A stretch of DNA of 64,000 bases, from the NCBI GenBank assembly GCA_017624025.1, contig JAGANY010000005.1, positions 22,189-86,188 on the forward strand. Direction: 5' to 3'. Numbering within the stretch: position 1 is the stretch's first letter; each line of letters begins with the position of its first letter. Origin of the DNA: Ruminiclostridium sp. Its GTDB lineage: Bacteria; Bacillota; Clostridia; Oscillospirales; Ruminococcaceae. Positions 1-8,700 of the stretch are shown here, in pieces. The position numbers and the translations under genes are program-made. A model generated the notes under the pieces. That model searched no databases. It had not been told where the DNA came from and saw only the letters and a program-made list of their open reading frames with translations.

Positions 1-1
1 A

Positions 2-295
2 ACAAAGGCTTGCTTCAATATCGGCCTCGTAAACATCTGGAACACAGATATCGGTTCCTATGGTCTCGCATTCCCCACAGAATCCCTTGCAATCGAATTC
101 ACAGTAGAAGGCCTTGGTGCTCCTGCTGCTGACGAAGCTCCTGTTGCTGACGAAGCTCCTGCTGCCGGCGACGTTGACGCTTCCACAGATTCTTCCAAGG
201 GCTCCCCTGACACAGGTGTTGAAGACGTAGCTGTTATCGGCGGTCTCGCAATCCTTGCAGGTGCTGCTATCGCTTTCACAAGAAAGAGAAAGTAA
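2..295 (+). CDS. C-terminal part of a sortase-anchored surface protein (5' end outside window)
   Basis: The open frame runs in from the window edge and ends at TAA 293-295. The tail has three Ala-Pro-Ala/Val-Ala-Asp-Glu-type repeats, a Ser/Asp/Lys-rich spacer, an SPDTG pentapeptide, a hydrophobic stretch and a terminal RKRK. This is the order of a cell-wall sorting signal (LPXTG-like, variant SPDTG), so the protein is probably linked to peptidoglycan by a sortase. Its last ~45 residues are nearly the same as those of the next gene (530-1333), at the nucleotide level too, so the two are tandem paralogs. Function of the visible N-terminal portion is unknown. The strong codon preference (GCT, GAC, TCC, ACA) suggests high expression. 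Confidence 0.8.
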   Translation, partial: TKACFNIGLVNIWNTDIGSYGLAFPTESLAIEFTVEGLGAPAADEAPVADEAPAAGDVDASTDSSKGSPDTGVEDVAVIGGLAILAGAAIAFTRKRK

Positions 296-316
296 TTGAA
301 CCTTAATTAAAACGAT

Positions 317-358
317 AAATCGCTTCCGCTCATTACGCAGCGGAAGCGATTTTATTTT
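317..358 (+). terminator. Intrinsic terminator after the first surface-protein gene
   Basis: A 14-bp perfect stem (317-330 with 339-352) encloses an 8-nt loop and runs into a T-rich tract. It lies 22 bp after the stop codon. Confidence 0.85.
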
Positions 359-436
359 CGGCTTTTCTTTTACTTTATAACCTAAAAATTGTATAAAATC
401 GTATAAATCTATATATAATTTTGTGCAAAATGCGAA

Positions 437-465
437 TTGTTTGTTTTACTGCAATACTGTATAAT
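437..465 (+). promoter_or_regulatory. Promoter of the second surface-protein gene
   Basis: TTGTTT (437-442), 17 bp spacer, TATAAT (460-465). The start codon lies 64 bp further on, leaving a ~58-nt leader with a GGAGG ribosome binding site at 518-522. Confidence 0.7.
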
Positions 466-529
466 ATCTTTATACGATTGTGGTGTAATCGTAACCACAA
501 CGCAAAACCATTTTATGGAGGACACTCAA

Positions 530-1333
530 ATGAAATTAAGAAAAGTATTAGCAGGCATTATGGCTTCTGCTGTTGCAGTTTCCGCTATGGCTATCACAAC
601 TTCCGCTGAACCTATGGATCAGGGTATCTTCGTAATCGGCTTCGGTGATGCTGACTGGAAGGCTTCCTTCTGGGGCAAGGACGGCGATACAATCGACTCC
701 AGCTACCAGCAGACAGCTGTTCTTAACGGCAACGGTGTTTACACAGTATCTTTAGACCTCTCCGCTGGTTACACAGCTGACGGTTGGGTTGACGAAGACA
801 CAGGCGACGATCTCGTTCTTACAACAGGTAACAGCATCGGTGCTATGGGTCTCCAGATCTACGGCGAATATCCTACATTAGGTGTTGACATCCAGTCCGT
901 AACAATCGACGGTGTAGATTTCCCTCTCCAGGGTGCTTCCTACACAAACGATGAAGACGGCGGCAGAAGAACAAACATCTACAATGCTTGGGCTGCTTAC
1001 GACGCTGGTAAGGAAGACCACATCACTAAGGATGCAGCTACAGCTACTCCTACACTTATCGACATTTCTTCTTTAACAGAATGGTCCAAGATTGAAGTTA
1101 CATTCGAAGTTTACGGCCTCGAAGAAACAGCTGACGCTCCTACAGTTGAAGAAACACCTATCGTTGACGCTCCCGCTGCTGACACTGAAGAAGCTCCTGC
1201 TGCTGGCGATGTTGACGCTGGTACAGATTCTTCCAAGGGCTCCCCTGACACAGGTGCTGAAGACGTAGCAGTTGTTGCTGGTCTTGCAATCGTTGCTGCC
1301 GGTGCTGCTCTCGTTTCTAAGAAGAGAAAGTAA
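530..1333 (+). CDS. Secreted sortase-anchored surface protein (SPDTG signal)
   Basis: 267 residues. The start at 530 is chosen because it follows GGAGG and begins a clean signal peptide (MKLRKVLAGIMASAVAVSAM, cut near TTSA-E). In-frame upstream ATGs lie before or at the -10 box. The mature part (~residues 28-200) is rich in Gly, Asp and aromatic residues and reads like a beta-sandwich, possibly carbohydrate-binding, but I recognise no family. An acidic Ala/Pro/Glu linker follows. Then come SPDTG, a hydrophobic segment and KKRK: a sortase sorting signal. It is a tandem paralog of the truncated gene before it, and each has its own terminator. The sortase is not in this window. Confidence 0.8.
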   Translation: MKLRKVLAGIMASAVAVSAMAITTSAEPMDQGIFVIGFGDADWKASFWGKDGDTIDSSYQQTAVLNGNGVYTVSLDLSAGYTADGWVDEDTGDDLVLTTGNSIGAMGLQIYGEYPTLGVDIQSVTIDGVDFPLQGASYTNDEDGGRRTNIYNAWAAYDAGKEDHITKDAATATPTLIDISSLTEWSKIEVTFEVYGLEETADAPTVEETPIVDAPAADTEEAPAAGDVDAGTDSSKGSPDTGAEDVAVVAGLAIVAAGAALVSKKRK

Positions 1334-1352
1334 TTTAAAATTACGTACTTAA

Positions 1353-1382
1353 GAAAAGCCTCCGTTTTCGGAGGCTTTTTTC
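1353..1382 (+). terminator. Intrinsic terminator
   Basis: AAAAGCCTCCG / CGGAGGCTTTTTT hairpin with a TTTT loop, 20 bp after the stop of the surface-protein gene. Confidence 0.9.
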
Positions 1383-1412
1383 ACACACAGATTTTTAACG
1401 AAAGGGATTATT

Positions 1413-2834
1413 ATGTCAAAAGTACTTGTTTTCGATTTCGGTGCCTCCTCTGCCCGTGCAATTATGGTTGAAACAGACGGAAAAAACCTTAAGACCGAAG
1501 AAATTCACCGTTTTCCCAACAACCCTATTACTGTAAATGATACTCTTTACTGGGATATAGATACGCTTCTCAGCGAAGTTAAAACTGCCGTTATAAAGGC
1601 TGACAGCTACGGCTTTGAGGCTGTTTCGGTAGATACCTGGGGCGTTGACTTTGCTATAATGGACGATGAGGGAAATTTTGTTGAAAAACCCGTTCATTAC
1701 CGTGATAAGAGAACAGCCGATGTAATTGACGAGGTAAACGCTCTCTTCGGCGGTGCAGACAAGCTTTATATGAAAACAGGTATCCAAAGTGCCTGGTTCA
1801 ACACCATCTACCAGCTTTATGCCCTTAAAAAGACTCGCCCCGAAAGTCTTTCGGGAAAGGTTCATTTCCTTATGATGCCCGACCTTATCGCCCACTATCT
1901 TACAGGCTCATTCAGAAACGAGTACGCGGAAGCTACAACCTCTTCCCTGCTTAATCCCGAAACAAAGGACTGGGACAAGGAAATTCTCGAAAAGCTCGGC
2001 ATAAGCCCCGAAATATTCTGCCCGATGATAAATTCGGGAGAGATATACGGCTTCTTAAAGCCCGAATTTACCCGCAGAAGAATGAATATTCCTGTTGTTG
2101 CCGTACCCAGCCACGATACAGCGGCGGCCGTTGCGGCTGTACCGTCGGAAGAAAAGGAATTCCTCTTTATAAGCACAGGCACCTGGGCATTATTCGGCAC
2201 GGAGCTTTCCGCTCCCGTTATCTCCGAGGAAGCGTACAAGGCAGGTCTTACCAACGAAGGCGGTCACAGCGGTACGATTACCTTCCTTAAAAACATTATG
2301 GGTATGTGGCTTTTCCAGGAAATCCGCCGTGATTTTACAGAAAAAGGCGTTCCTCTGAGCTTTGCCGAAATGGAGACTCTTGCCCGCAACGCAAAGCCCT
2401 CTGTTTCTTTTATCAATCCCAACGACGAAAGCTTTTCACAGCCGGGAGATATGCCCGAAAAGGTGAAAAAATATGTTGAAAAGACAGGTCAGAAGCCTCT
2501 TTCGGGCATTTCCGAGATTATTCGCTGCGTTTATGACAGCCTCGCACGAGAATTTTCCAGCACTCTCGCTGATATTGAAAAAATAACAGGCAAAAGCTAT
2601 AATAAAATCTATATGTTCGGCGGTGGAACAAAGGATAGTCTTCTCTGCCAGCTTACCGCCGATGCTTCGGGAAGAACCGTCGTGGCAGGCCCCACAGAAG
2701 CTACATCTATCGGTAACGCTCTTTGTGCATTTGTAGGCTCGGGTGCTATCCCTTCGGTTGCCGAAGCAAGAAAAATCGTCATCAGTGCCGGCCTCACAAA
2801 GACTTTTGAGCCCTGTTATGATGCTCTTATTTAA
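1413..2834 (+). CDS. rhaB: Rhamnulokinase
   Basis: 473 residues, the usual length for FGGY-family rhamnulokinase, which phosphorylates L-rhamnulose with ATP in L-rhamnose breakdown. Visible family marks: N-terminal phosphate-binding DFGASSARA, the HRFPN segment, YWDIDTL, SVDTWGVDFA with the catalytic-region Asp, PSHDTAAAVA, and the C-terminal ATP-site GGGTKDSLLCQ. The ribosome binding site AAAGGG precedes ATG 1413. No other rha gene (isomerase, aldolase) is adjacent, so it stands alone. Rhamnose from pectin would fit the plant-polysaccharide diet suggested by GH5 and GH26. Its 3' end abuts F1 copy 1. Confidence 0.88.
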   Translation: MSKVLVFDFGASSARAIMVETDGKNLKTEEIHRFPNNPITVNDTLYWDIDTLLSEVKTAVIKADSYGFEAVSVDTWGVDFAIMDDEGNFVEKPVHYRDKRTADVIDEVNALFGGADKLYMKTGIQSAWFNTIYQLYALKKTRPESLSGKVHFLMMPDLIAHYLTGSFRNEYAEATTSSLLNPETKDWDKEILEKLGISPEIFCPMINSGEIYGFLKPEFTRRRMNIPVVAVPSHDTAAAVAAVPSEEKEFLFISTGTWALFGTELSAPVISEEAYKAGLTNEGGHSGTITFLKNIMGMWLFQEIRRDFTEKGVPLSFAEMETLARNAKPSVSFINPNDESFSQPGDMPEKVKKYVEKTGQKPLSGISEIIRCVYDSLAREFSSTLADIEKITGKSYNKIYMFGGGTKDSLLCQLTADASGRTVVAGPTEATSIGNALCAFVGSGAIPSVAEARKIVISAGLTKTFEPCYDALI

Positions 2835-3046
2835 GTGTTTATGAGTATTAACGAGGGAAACCCTTTTGAAAAAGGGCTTTCCCTCGAGCTCCCTTCCGAA
2901 AACTTTCAGTTTAAATTCAAGACCCACAGGATAAACCTGTGGGTCTTGAATTTATATTAAAAGTCTTTGGAAGAGGGTTCGGGAGAAAGCCTTTCTTCAG
3001 AAAGGTTTCTCCCGTTACTACCTATAAATACTTTTATAACAACATC
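2835..3046. repeat. F1 nested-palindrome element, copy 1 (inverted orientation)
   Basis: Fills the whole gap between the convergent rhaB and GH5 genes. Order: outer arm, side hairpin H3 (2852-2886), inner arm, central hairpin H2 (2913-2953, loop ATAAA), inner arm, side hairpin H1 (2980-3014), outer arm. Both side hairpins have TGAA-type loops. The H2 stem is the AAGACCC/GGGTCTT variant. Confidence 0.9.
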
Positions 3047-4243
3047 TTACTGTATGCCGCAAGTGCCGCCTGCACCTTCGATAAATGCTTTTGCGACCTC
3101 GGGGAACATCCAGGTGTTGTCTCTACGGTTAAGGAGACCGAATTTTTCTCCGTTTCCGCTGAAGGAACCGTTGTCCCACCAGGTACAGGTTACGCCGATT
3201 TCACGCATAACCTTTGTGTAATAGCCTGCCCATTCGATACGGGCTTCAAGATTATCCTTGTTCATAGCGCCGGTCTCACCGATGATAACAGGAATACCCT
3301 TATCCATATAGCCTGTCTTTACGGTTTCAACAAGTCTCTGTATGTCCGAAATAGCGGCAGGTCTGTCCGCAACAAATTTGTTAGCGGCAGGATTTGTGTC
3401 AAGAGCAAAGCCGTAGGGGAGATATGCGTGAACGGAAACGATGATTTTGTCGTCATTCTCGGGAAGAATTATTCTTTCGGGTCCGGAGCTGTCGGAGGTC
3501 GCACAGTAGCCGGGTATCACAAGATGACGCTTCGGGTTATTTCCGCCCGAGGCTCTTACGGTTTCAACGAAAGCGGCGTTTGTCGCATTTACTACATCCC
3601 AGCCTTCGTCGTCGCCTGCACCCCATTCCTTGTCTGTACCCTTCATACGGGGTTCGTTCTGTCCCTCGAAAATAAGGTGTTCGTCGTAATCCTTGAAATT
3701 ATCGGCAATCTGTGTCCAGATTTTCTTCATTTTTGTTACAGCCTTTTCCTTGTTGTCGGCAAAGGTGTTGTTCCAGTCCTCGTGGTGAAGATTTATAATA
3801 ACATAGGTGTTTTCGTCGATAGCGTAGTTTACAACCTCGGTTACTCTCGCCATCCATTCGGGGTCTATGTTGTCCTCGGCGTCAAGGTGTCCGCTCCAGG
3901 TTACAGGAATACGGATAAGGTTAAAGCCTGCCGCCTTTACGGTATCAAGGGTCTCTTTTGTAGTTTTCGGATTGCCCCAGGAGGTCTCGCTTTCAAGCCC
4001 TGTTCCCGTTGCGTCGAATGTGTTTCCGAGGTTCCAGCCTGCCACAAGCTCGCCTATAAGCTCCATAGAGGGAATATCACGTATTTCTCCCGCTACGCTT
4101 TCCGGTACTGTTATAGCAGGTGCTTCGGAAACGGCAGTTGTGGTCGCTTCGGTATCAGCGGTATTGCTGTTATTGCAGCCCGCAAGCATTGAAACGGCAG
4201 TTATCGCCGCAAGAGCTGCAGAAAAAAATCTTTTAAACTTCAT
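3047..4243 (-). CDS. GH5-family endoglucanase-type lipoprotein
   Basis: 398 residues. A lipoprotein signal peptide with lipobox LAGC is followed by a Thr/Ala-rich linker and a GH5 (alpha/beta)8 barrel. Family marks: AGWNLGNTFD at the barrel start, LIRIPVTW, NLHHEDW, the acid/base Glu in FEGQNEPR, the SVHAY strand, the nucleophile Glu in IIGETGA, and the TWWDNG segment near the end. The GWNLGN start is typical of GH5 subfamily-4-like beta-glucanases/xyloglucanases, though the substrate cannot be read from sequence. It would act outside the membrane on plant beta-glucans. AAAGGA lies 8 nt before the ATG. Confidence 0.9.
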   Translation of the reverse strand: MKFKRFFSAALAAITAVSMLAGCNNSNTADTEATTTAVSEAPAITVPESVAGEIRDIPSMELIGELVAGWNLGNTFDATGTGLESETSWGNPKTTKETLDTVKAAGFNLIRIPVTWSGHLDAEDNIDPEWMARVTEVVNYAIDENTYVIINLHHEDWNNTFADNKEKAVTKMKKIWTQIADNFKDYDEHLIFEGQNEPRMKGTDKEWGAGDDEGWDVVNATNAAFVETVRASGGNNPKRHLVIPGYCATSDSSGPERIILPENDDKIIVSVHAYLPYGFALDTNPAANKFVADRPAAISDIQRLVETVKTGYMDKGIPVIIGETGAMNKDNLEARIEWAGYYTKVMREIGVTCTWWDNGSFSGNGEKFGLLNRRDNTWMFPEVAKAFIEGAGGTCGIQ

Positions 4244-4285
4244 AATCGTTCCTTTCGGGAAAATTTAATTATAGTCTCACATAAT

Positions 4286-4314
4286 ATCCTATCATAAGCG
4301 GATAATTATTTCAA
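4286..4314 (-). promoter_or_regulatory. Probable promoter of the GH5 gene
   Basis: On the minus strand: TTGAAA (4314-4309), 17 bp, TAGGAT (4291-4286). Confidence 0.5.
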
Positions 4315-4424
4315 CTGTTAATCCTGCACAAATATACAGTTTTAAAATCTACATAAACGTAAAAAAACAGCTGTGAAGAGCCTTTAAAAAAGCAACAAAT
4401 TTATTTAGCAACACTCTTATTCTA

Positions 4425-4453
4425 TTGACAAAAAGTACAAATTGTGGTATAAT
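4425..4453 (+). promoter_or_regulatory. Consensus promoter of the small membrane-protein pair
   Basis: Perfect TTGACA (4425-4430), 17 bp, perfect TATAAT (4448-4453). AAAGGAAAG then precedes the ATG at 4502. Confidence 0.85.
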
Positions 4454-4501
4454 TCATAATGATTTAATAACGGGCAGAGCCCGAAAGAAAGGAAAGTATC
4501 A

Positions 4502-5008
4502 ATGTCCGAAAATACAGTATCTCAGATTACTGAGGATTTTTACGAAAAGGATTACATAGAGGACGAGTTCGGCGTAGGACTTAAGGCATATCTCGGCGCT
4601 CGCTTTGTTCTTGCTCTTATATGTGTTTTTGCCGCTTTAGGTGCATTATTATGCGTAGTTCTTGGTCATATCTATCCCGACGAAGCAATCAGCAATTTCA
4701 CAGGTCTCGGACCTGCTGCAATCGACGCTAACTATTTTGGTCTTATGATTGCAGGCTATGCACAGGTTGCCTACGCTTTCATCGGCGGTTTCACATCTCT
4801 CTGGCTCTTAGTAAAGAGAAATAAGCTCGCCGCTCTCGTTGACGTTGCAGCATTCGTTGTTTTCTTTGCAGTTTCCCTTGTTATGGGCGGACCTGCTCTT
4901 ATTACTGACGGTGCTCCCTGCTGGATACTTTACGTTGTTCTTAACGGCTTATGGTCATTCATCGCATTATTCGCAGGCAAGCATTTCAAGTATATGCCTT
5001 TTAAATAA
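4502..5008 (+). CDS. Small integral membrane protein, unknown function
   Basis: 168 residues: an acidic N-terminal cytoplasmic segment of ~25 residues followed by about four hydrophobic helices (roughly 30-52, 80-102, 110-130, 138-160). No family recognised. It is transcribed from a full-consensus promoter and is followed after 17 bp by a second small membrane protein, so the two probably form a two-gene operon and may work together. The run of preferred codons suggests good expression. Confidence 0.7.
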   Translation: MSENTVSQITEDFYEKDYIEDEFGVGLKAYLGARFVLALICVFAALGALLCVVLGHIYPDEAISNFTGLGPAAIDANYFGLMIAGYAQVAYAFIGGFTSLWLLVKRNKLAALVDVAAFVVFFAVSLVMGGPALITDGAPCWILYVVLNGLWSFIALFAGKHFKYMPFK

Positions 5009-5025
5009 GAAAGGAGAAACAAAAA

Positions 5026-5466
5026 ATGATTATCGGTAACTTTTTAAAGGAAATCGGAATAGCTGTTGTTCCGTATATATTTATTGTTCTTAGCGTTCTC
5101 GTTCAGCTCGGCGGTTTCGCATTCCTTATCTATAAGGCAAAGGCAACAAAGTCTATGGACACTGTAAACACTGCACAGATTGCGTACGTTTCCCGTATTG
5201 CTGCTACTGTGTTCATTATCTATGCAGCAATCGAGTTGATCGGCGTGTTCGCTTGCGTAGCAGCTAATGAAGCTTGCCGCAACTTATACCACTATCCCGT
5301 TGGCACAGCCTGCACATTCTGCACAGGCCAGGGCGGTCACTCTGAAGCTTCCGACATTCTTATGCTCGGCATCTACTTCGACGTATTTATGATTAACAGC
5401 TATATCGTTGCTACAATCGACACAGTTAAGGGCTTTATTGACAAGATGAAGCACAAATTCGCTTAA
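5026..5466 (+). CDS. Small integral membrane protein, unknown function
   Basis: 146 residues with GAAAGGAG before ATG 5026. Hydrophobic helices at roughly 10-35, 48-72 and 110-132. A central loop holds four Cys residues (FACVAANEACRN and ACTFCTGQG), which could form disulfides or bind metal. No named family recognised. Second gene of the operon driven from 4425-4453; a strong terminator follows. Confidence 0.7.
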   Translation: MIIGNFLKEIGIAVVPYIFIVLSVLVQLGGFAFLIYKAKATKSMDTVNTAQIAYVSRIAATVFIIYAAIELIGVFACVAANEACRNLYHYPVGTACTFCTGQGGHSEASDILMLGIYFDVFMINSYIVATIDTVKGFIDKMKHKFA

Positions 5467-5480
5467 TGATATGTTAGTTC

Positions 5481-5517
5481 AAAATACCGTAGGCAAGAAA
5501 GCCTGCGGTATTTTTTT
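5481..5517 (+). terminator. Intrinsic terminator
   Basis: 12-bp stem AATACCGTAGGC / GCCTGCGGTATT (one G-T pair), loop AAGAAA, then TTTTTT. Ends the two-gene operon. Confidence 0.9.
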
Positions 5518-5540
5518 GACTGATGAAAATATAGGGGTAT

Positions 5541-5765
5541 ATTCTTATATAAGCGATTATAGGTATTTATCGGGAGAAACCTTTCTGTAGAAAGGCTTTC
5601 TCCCGAACCCTCTTCTAAAGACTTTTAATATAAATTAAAGAACCACAGGATTAACCTGTGGTTCTTTAATTTATACTGAAAGTTTTCGGAAGGGAGCTCG
5701 AGGGAAAGCCCTTTTACAAAAGGGTTTCCCTCGTTAATGCTCATAATCGCTTATATAAGAGCAAT
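5541..5765. repeat. F1 nested-palindrome element, copy 2
   Basis: H1 5571-5605, H2 5633-5672 (loop ATTAA, GAACC/GGTTC stem), H3 5699-5733. Both side hairpins carry the TGTA loop variant. The outer arms include an exact 18-bp inverted repeat, 5543-5560 against 5743-5760, whose sequence is specific to this copy. Lies between convergent genes ending at 5466 and 5772. Confidence 0.92.
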
Positions 5766-5771
5766 ATCTTT

Positions 5772-8700
5772 TTATTCAACAGATTTAAGTGCTTCTATCA
5801 TATTTACTTCCTTAAGTCTCTTGTGCATAACGAGTGTTACAAGGACAGAGAAAGCGAGGGTAAATACTGCCGCTAAAAGATAGCTTCTGAGATAAATATT
5901 TCTTCCGAACATTACGAGGTCAACCTCTGCTGTTGTTATTACAAAGGTCGCAAGGAATACCCCGAGAACAAGCCCCGCAAGAGTTCCTAAAATCGTAAGA
6001 AGTATGTTCTCTCTGAAAATATAGGAGTCAACTTCTCCGTCATAAAAGCCTAAAACCTTTAATGTAGCGATTTCTCTTATACGCTCTGTAATATTTATAT
6101 TCGTAAGATTATACATTACGATATATGCGAGAGCCCCTGCCGCAACTATAATTACAATAATTACATAGCTTAAGGTCTCGAGCATTGTGACATAGCCGGC
6201 TTTCATATCCGAGGTAAAGGATACCGTAAGAACGCCTTCTGTCTTAAGTATCTCTTCCGCAAGTCCGTCCTCTTCCTCCTCGCTTAGGTTGTGGGAAAAA
6301 TAAAGTGCGTTATACTCCGGTACTTCTCCGAAAAGCTCTACGTATGTCTTTTCGGTCATATAAACGAAGTGTCCGGGGTAGTTTTCAAAGTATGCTGTAA
6401 GCTTAACGGGTATTTCTTCTGTGTCCGACTTGTTTATTACGAGGGTATCGCCGCCGTTTACATTATCAAGAAGCATCGACATCTTTTCGTCAATGTAAAT
6501 ATCTCCGTCATTTAATGAATATTTCTCTCCTGTCTTTCGGTCACGGAGAGTAAAGAACTGTGAGAAAGCGACAGGGTCGGAGGGTACGGCGATATATGCG
6601 TCAACGCTTTTTCCGTTTGCATTTACTCCCATCTGCTTCTGATATACACTTACGGTTCCGCCGTAAGGAGAGAGAAGCTCTGTGGTCTTATCATCAGCGT
6701 CGGGATATTTCTCTCCGTCATAAACAACTATTCCGTCATAGAACTGTATCTCGCCGTACTGAAGAGCGATAATGTCGTTTACGCTGTCATAAAGGGCAAA
6801 GCCTGTAAGAAGAAGTGCTGTACAGCCTGCAATACCTACCGTTGACATAAACATTTTACGCTTGTAGCGGAAAAGATTTCGTGCCGTAACCTTGTTGCTG
6901 AAATTGAAATGCTTCCAGAGGGGAGTTATTCTTTCTAAAAGAATACGCTTTCCGACCTTTGGTGCTTTCGGCCGCATAAGCTGTGCCGCCTGCTCCGAAA
7001 GTGCGGACTTACAGGTAAAGAATACCGTAAGGATTATCGCCGCAAGACAAGCGAGTATCGAGCCTAAAGCAACAGGAATATCTATAGGGGTACAGAGCTC
7101 GGGGATATTATACATCATTCCGTAAGCGAGTATAATAACTATGGGGAAAAGCTGCATTCCCACAAGTACGCCCGTAAGAGCGCCTGTAAAGGTTGCAAGA
7201 GCGGCATAGAACACATATTTCAATATTATTTCACGGTTGGTATAACCGAGAGCCTTTAAGGTTCCTATCTGTGTTCTCTGTTCTTCTACCATTCGGCTCA
7301 TTGTCGTAAGGCATACAAGTGCCGCTACGAGTATAAAGAACACAGGAAATACCGCCGCAATATTGTTGATACGGTTTGCGTTTTCGCCGTATTCGCTGTA
7401 GCCCGCATTATCGTCACGGGTAAATATATACCATTCGGGCTTTTCAAGGTCAGCAATCTCCTGCTCCGCGTCAGCAAGCTCTTCCTTTGCGTCGGCAATT
7501 TTTTCCTCTGCCTCTGCCTTTCCGTCCTCAAGCTCCTTTTCGCCGTCCTTGAATTCCTTTAAGCCGTCCTCGTATTCCTTTTTACCGTCCTCGAGCTCTT
7601 TTCGTCCGTCTTCAAGCTCCTTAAGACCTTTTTCGTATTCAATTTCACCGTCAGCAAGCTTTTGTTCAGCGTCAGCGAATTCCTTTTCAGCGTCAATTTT
7701 CGCCTGTTCGAGTTCTTTTTTGCTGTCCTCTAAGGTCTGTCTGCCTTCTTCAAGCTGACGTTTACCGTCCTCGATTTCTTCCTTTGCCTTATCAAGCTCA
7801 GCCTTAGCTTCGTTTATTGTCTTTTCGTTTTCATCAATAAGCTCTTTCGCTTCATCAAGCTGTGCCTTTGCTTCGTCAAGCTGTGCAAGACCCTCGTCGA
7901 GAAGTTCCTTCCCCTCGTCAAGCTGTACCTTTGCCGTCTCCAGCTCCGTTAAACCTGCATTATAGGCGGCAAGCCCCTCGTCATACTGCATCTTTGCGGC
8001 AATATATACGGGGTTCGATTCGCCGTAGAGCATTTTTAACTGGTTTATCTGTGCCTCTGCCCCGTCAAGCTCCGCCTTGCTGTCCTCTAAAAGCTTAAGT
8101 CCGCTTTCGTACTCGGCGTAGCCCTTTTCCCATTCGGCAAGCTTTTCATCAAGCTCCGCCCTGCCCTTTTCGTATTCGGCTAAGCCGTCTTCGTATTCTT
8201 TCTTACCCTCAAGGAATTTTTCGTATCCCTCGTTAAATTCCTTAAGGCCGTCATTATATTCTTTTTCGCCGTCCATAAGCTTCTGTTGGTTTTCGGCGAT
8301 TTCTTTTTCGCCGTCAGCAATCTTCTGCTCCGCATCGGCTATTTCCTTTTCGTATTCCGCTCTTCCGTCCGCAAGCTCGATATAAGCGTTATCCAGCTCT
8401 TCTCTTGCGTCGAGAAGCTCTTTTTCTCCGTCGAGAAGCTCCTGCTCTCCGTCAGCAATCTCTTTTTCAGCGTCCTCGAGCTTCTTTCTTGCGTCCTCGA
8501 GCTCTTTCTCTCCGTCAGCAATCTCCTCGTTTGCTTCCTTTTCCGCATCAGCAAGCTCCTGCTTTGCTTCTTCGAGGGTCTCGTTTGCTTCTTTTATTAT
8601 ATCCTCGTATCTGCCCTCTTTGCGGTTGTCGGCAACAGCCTCGATTTCCTCGGTTATTGCTTCGATTTTATCCTTGTATTCGTCATTATAGCATATAAGT

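Noticed and set aside
2835-3046. F1 as an IS end or a truncated insertion sequence
   Set aside because: No transposase-like frame inside or beside any copy, and no target-site duplication that I can see; the flanking bases instead form copy-specific inverted arms.
2939-4192. 417-codon plus-strand open frame
   Set aside because: It lies opposite the GH5 gene, has no ribosome site, begins inside F1, and its sequence shows no domain; the minus-strand GH5 has full catalytic motifs.
7430-8610. Satellite-like repeat DNA
   Set aside because: The periodicity is at the protein level (charged coiled coil) with varied codons, within a complete FtsX-type gene.
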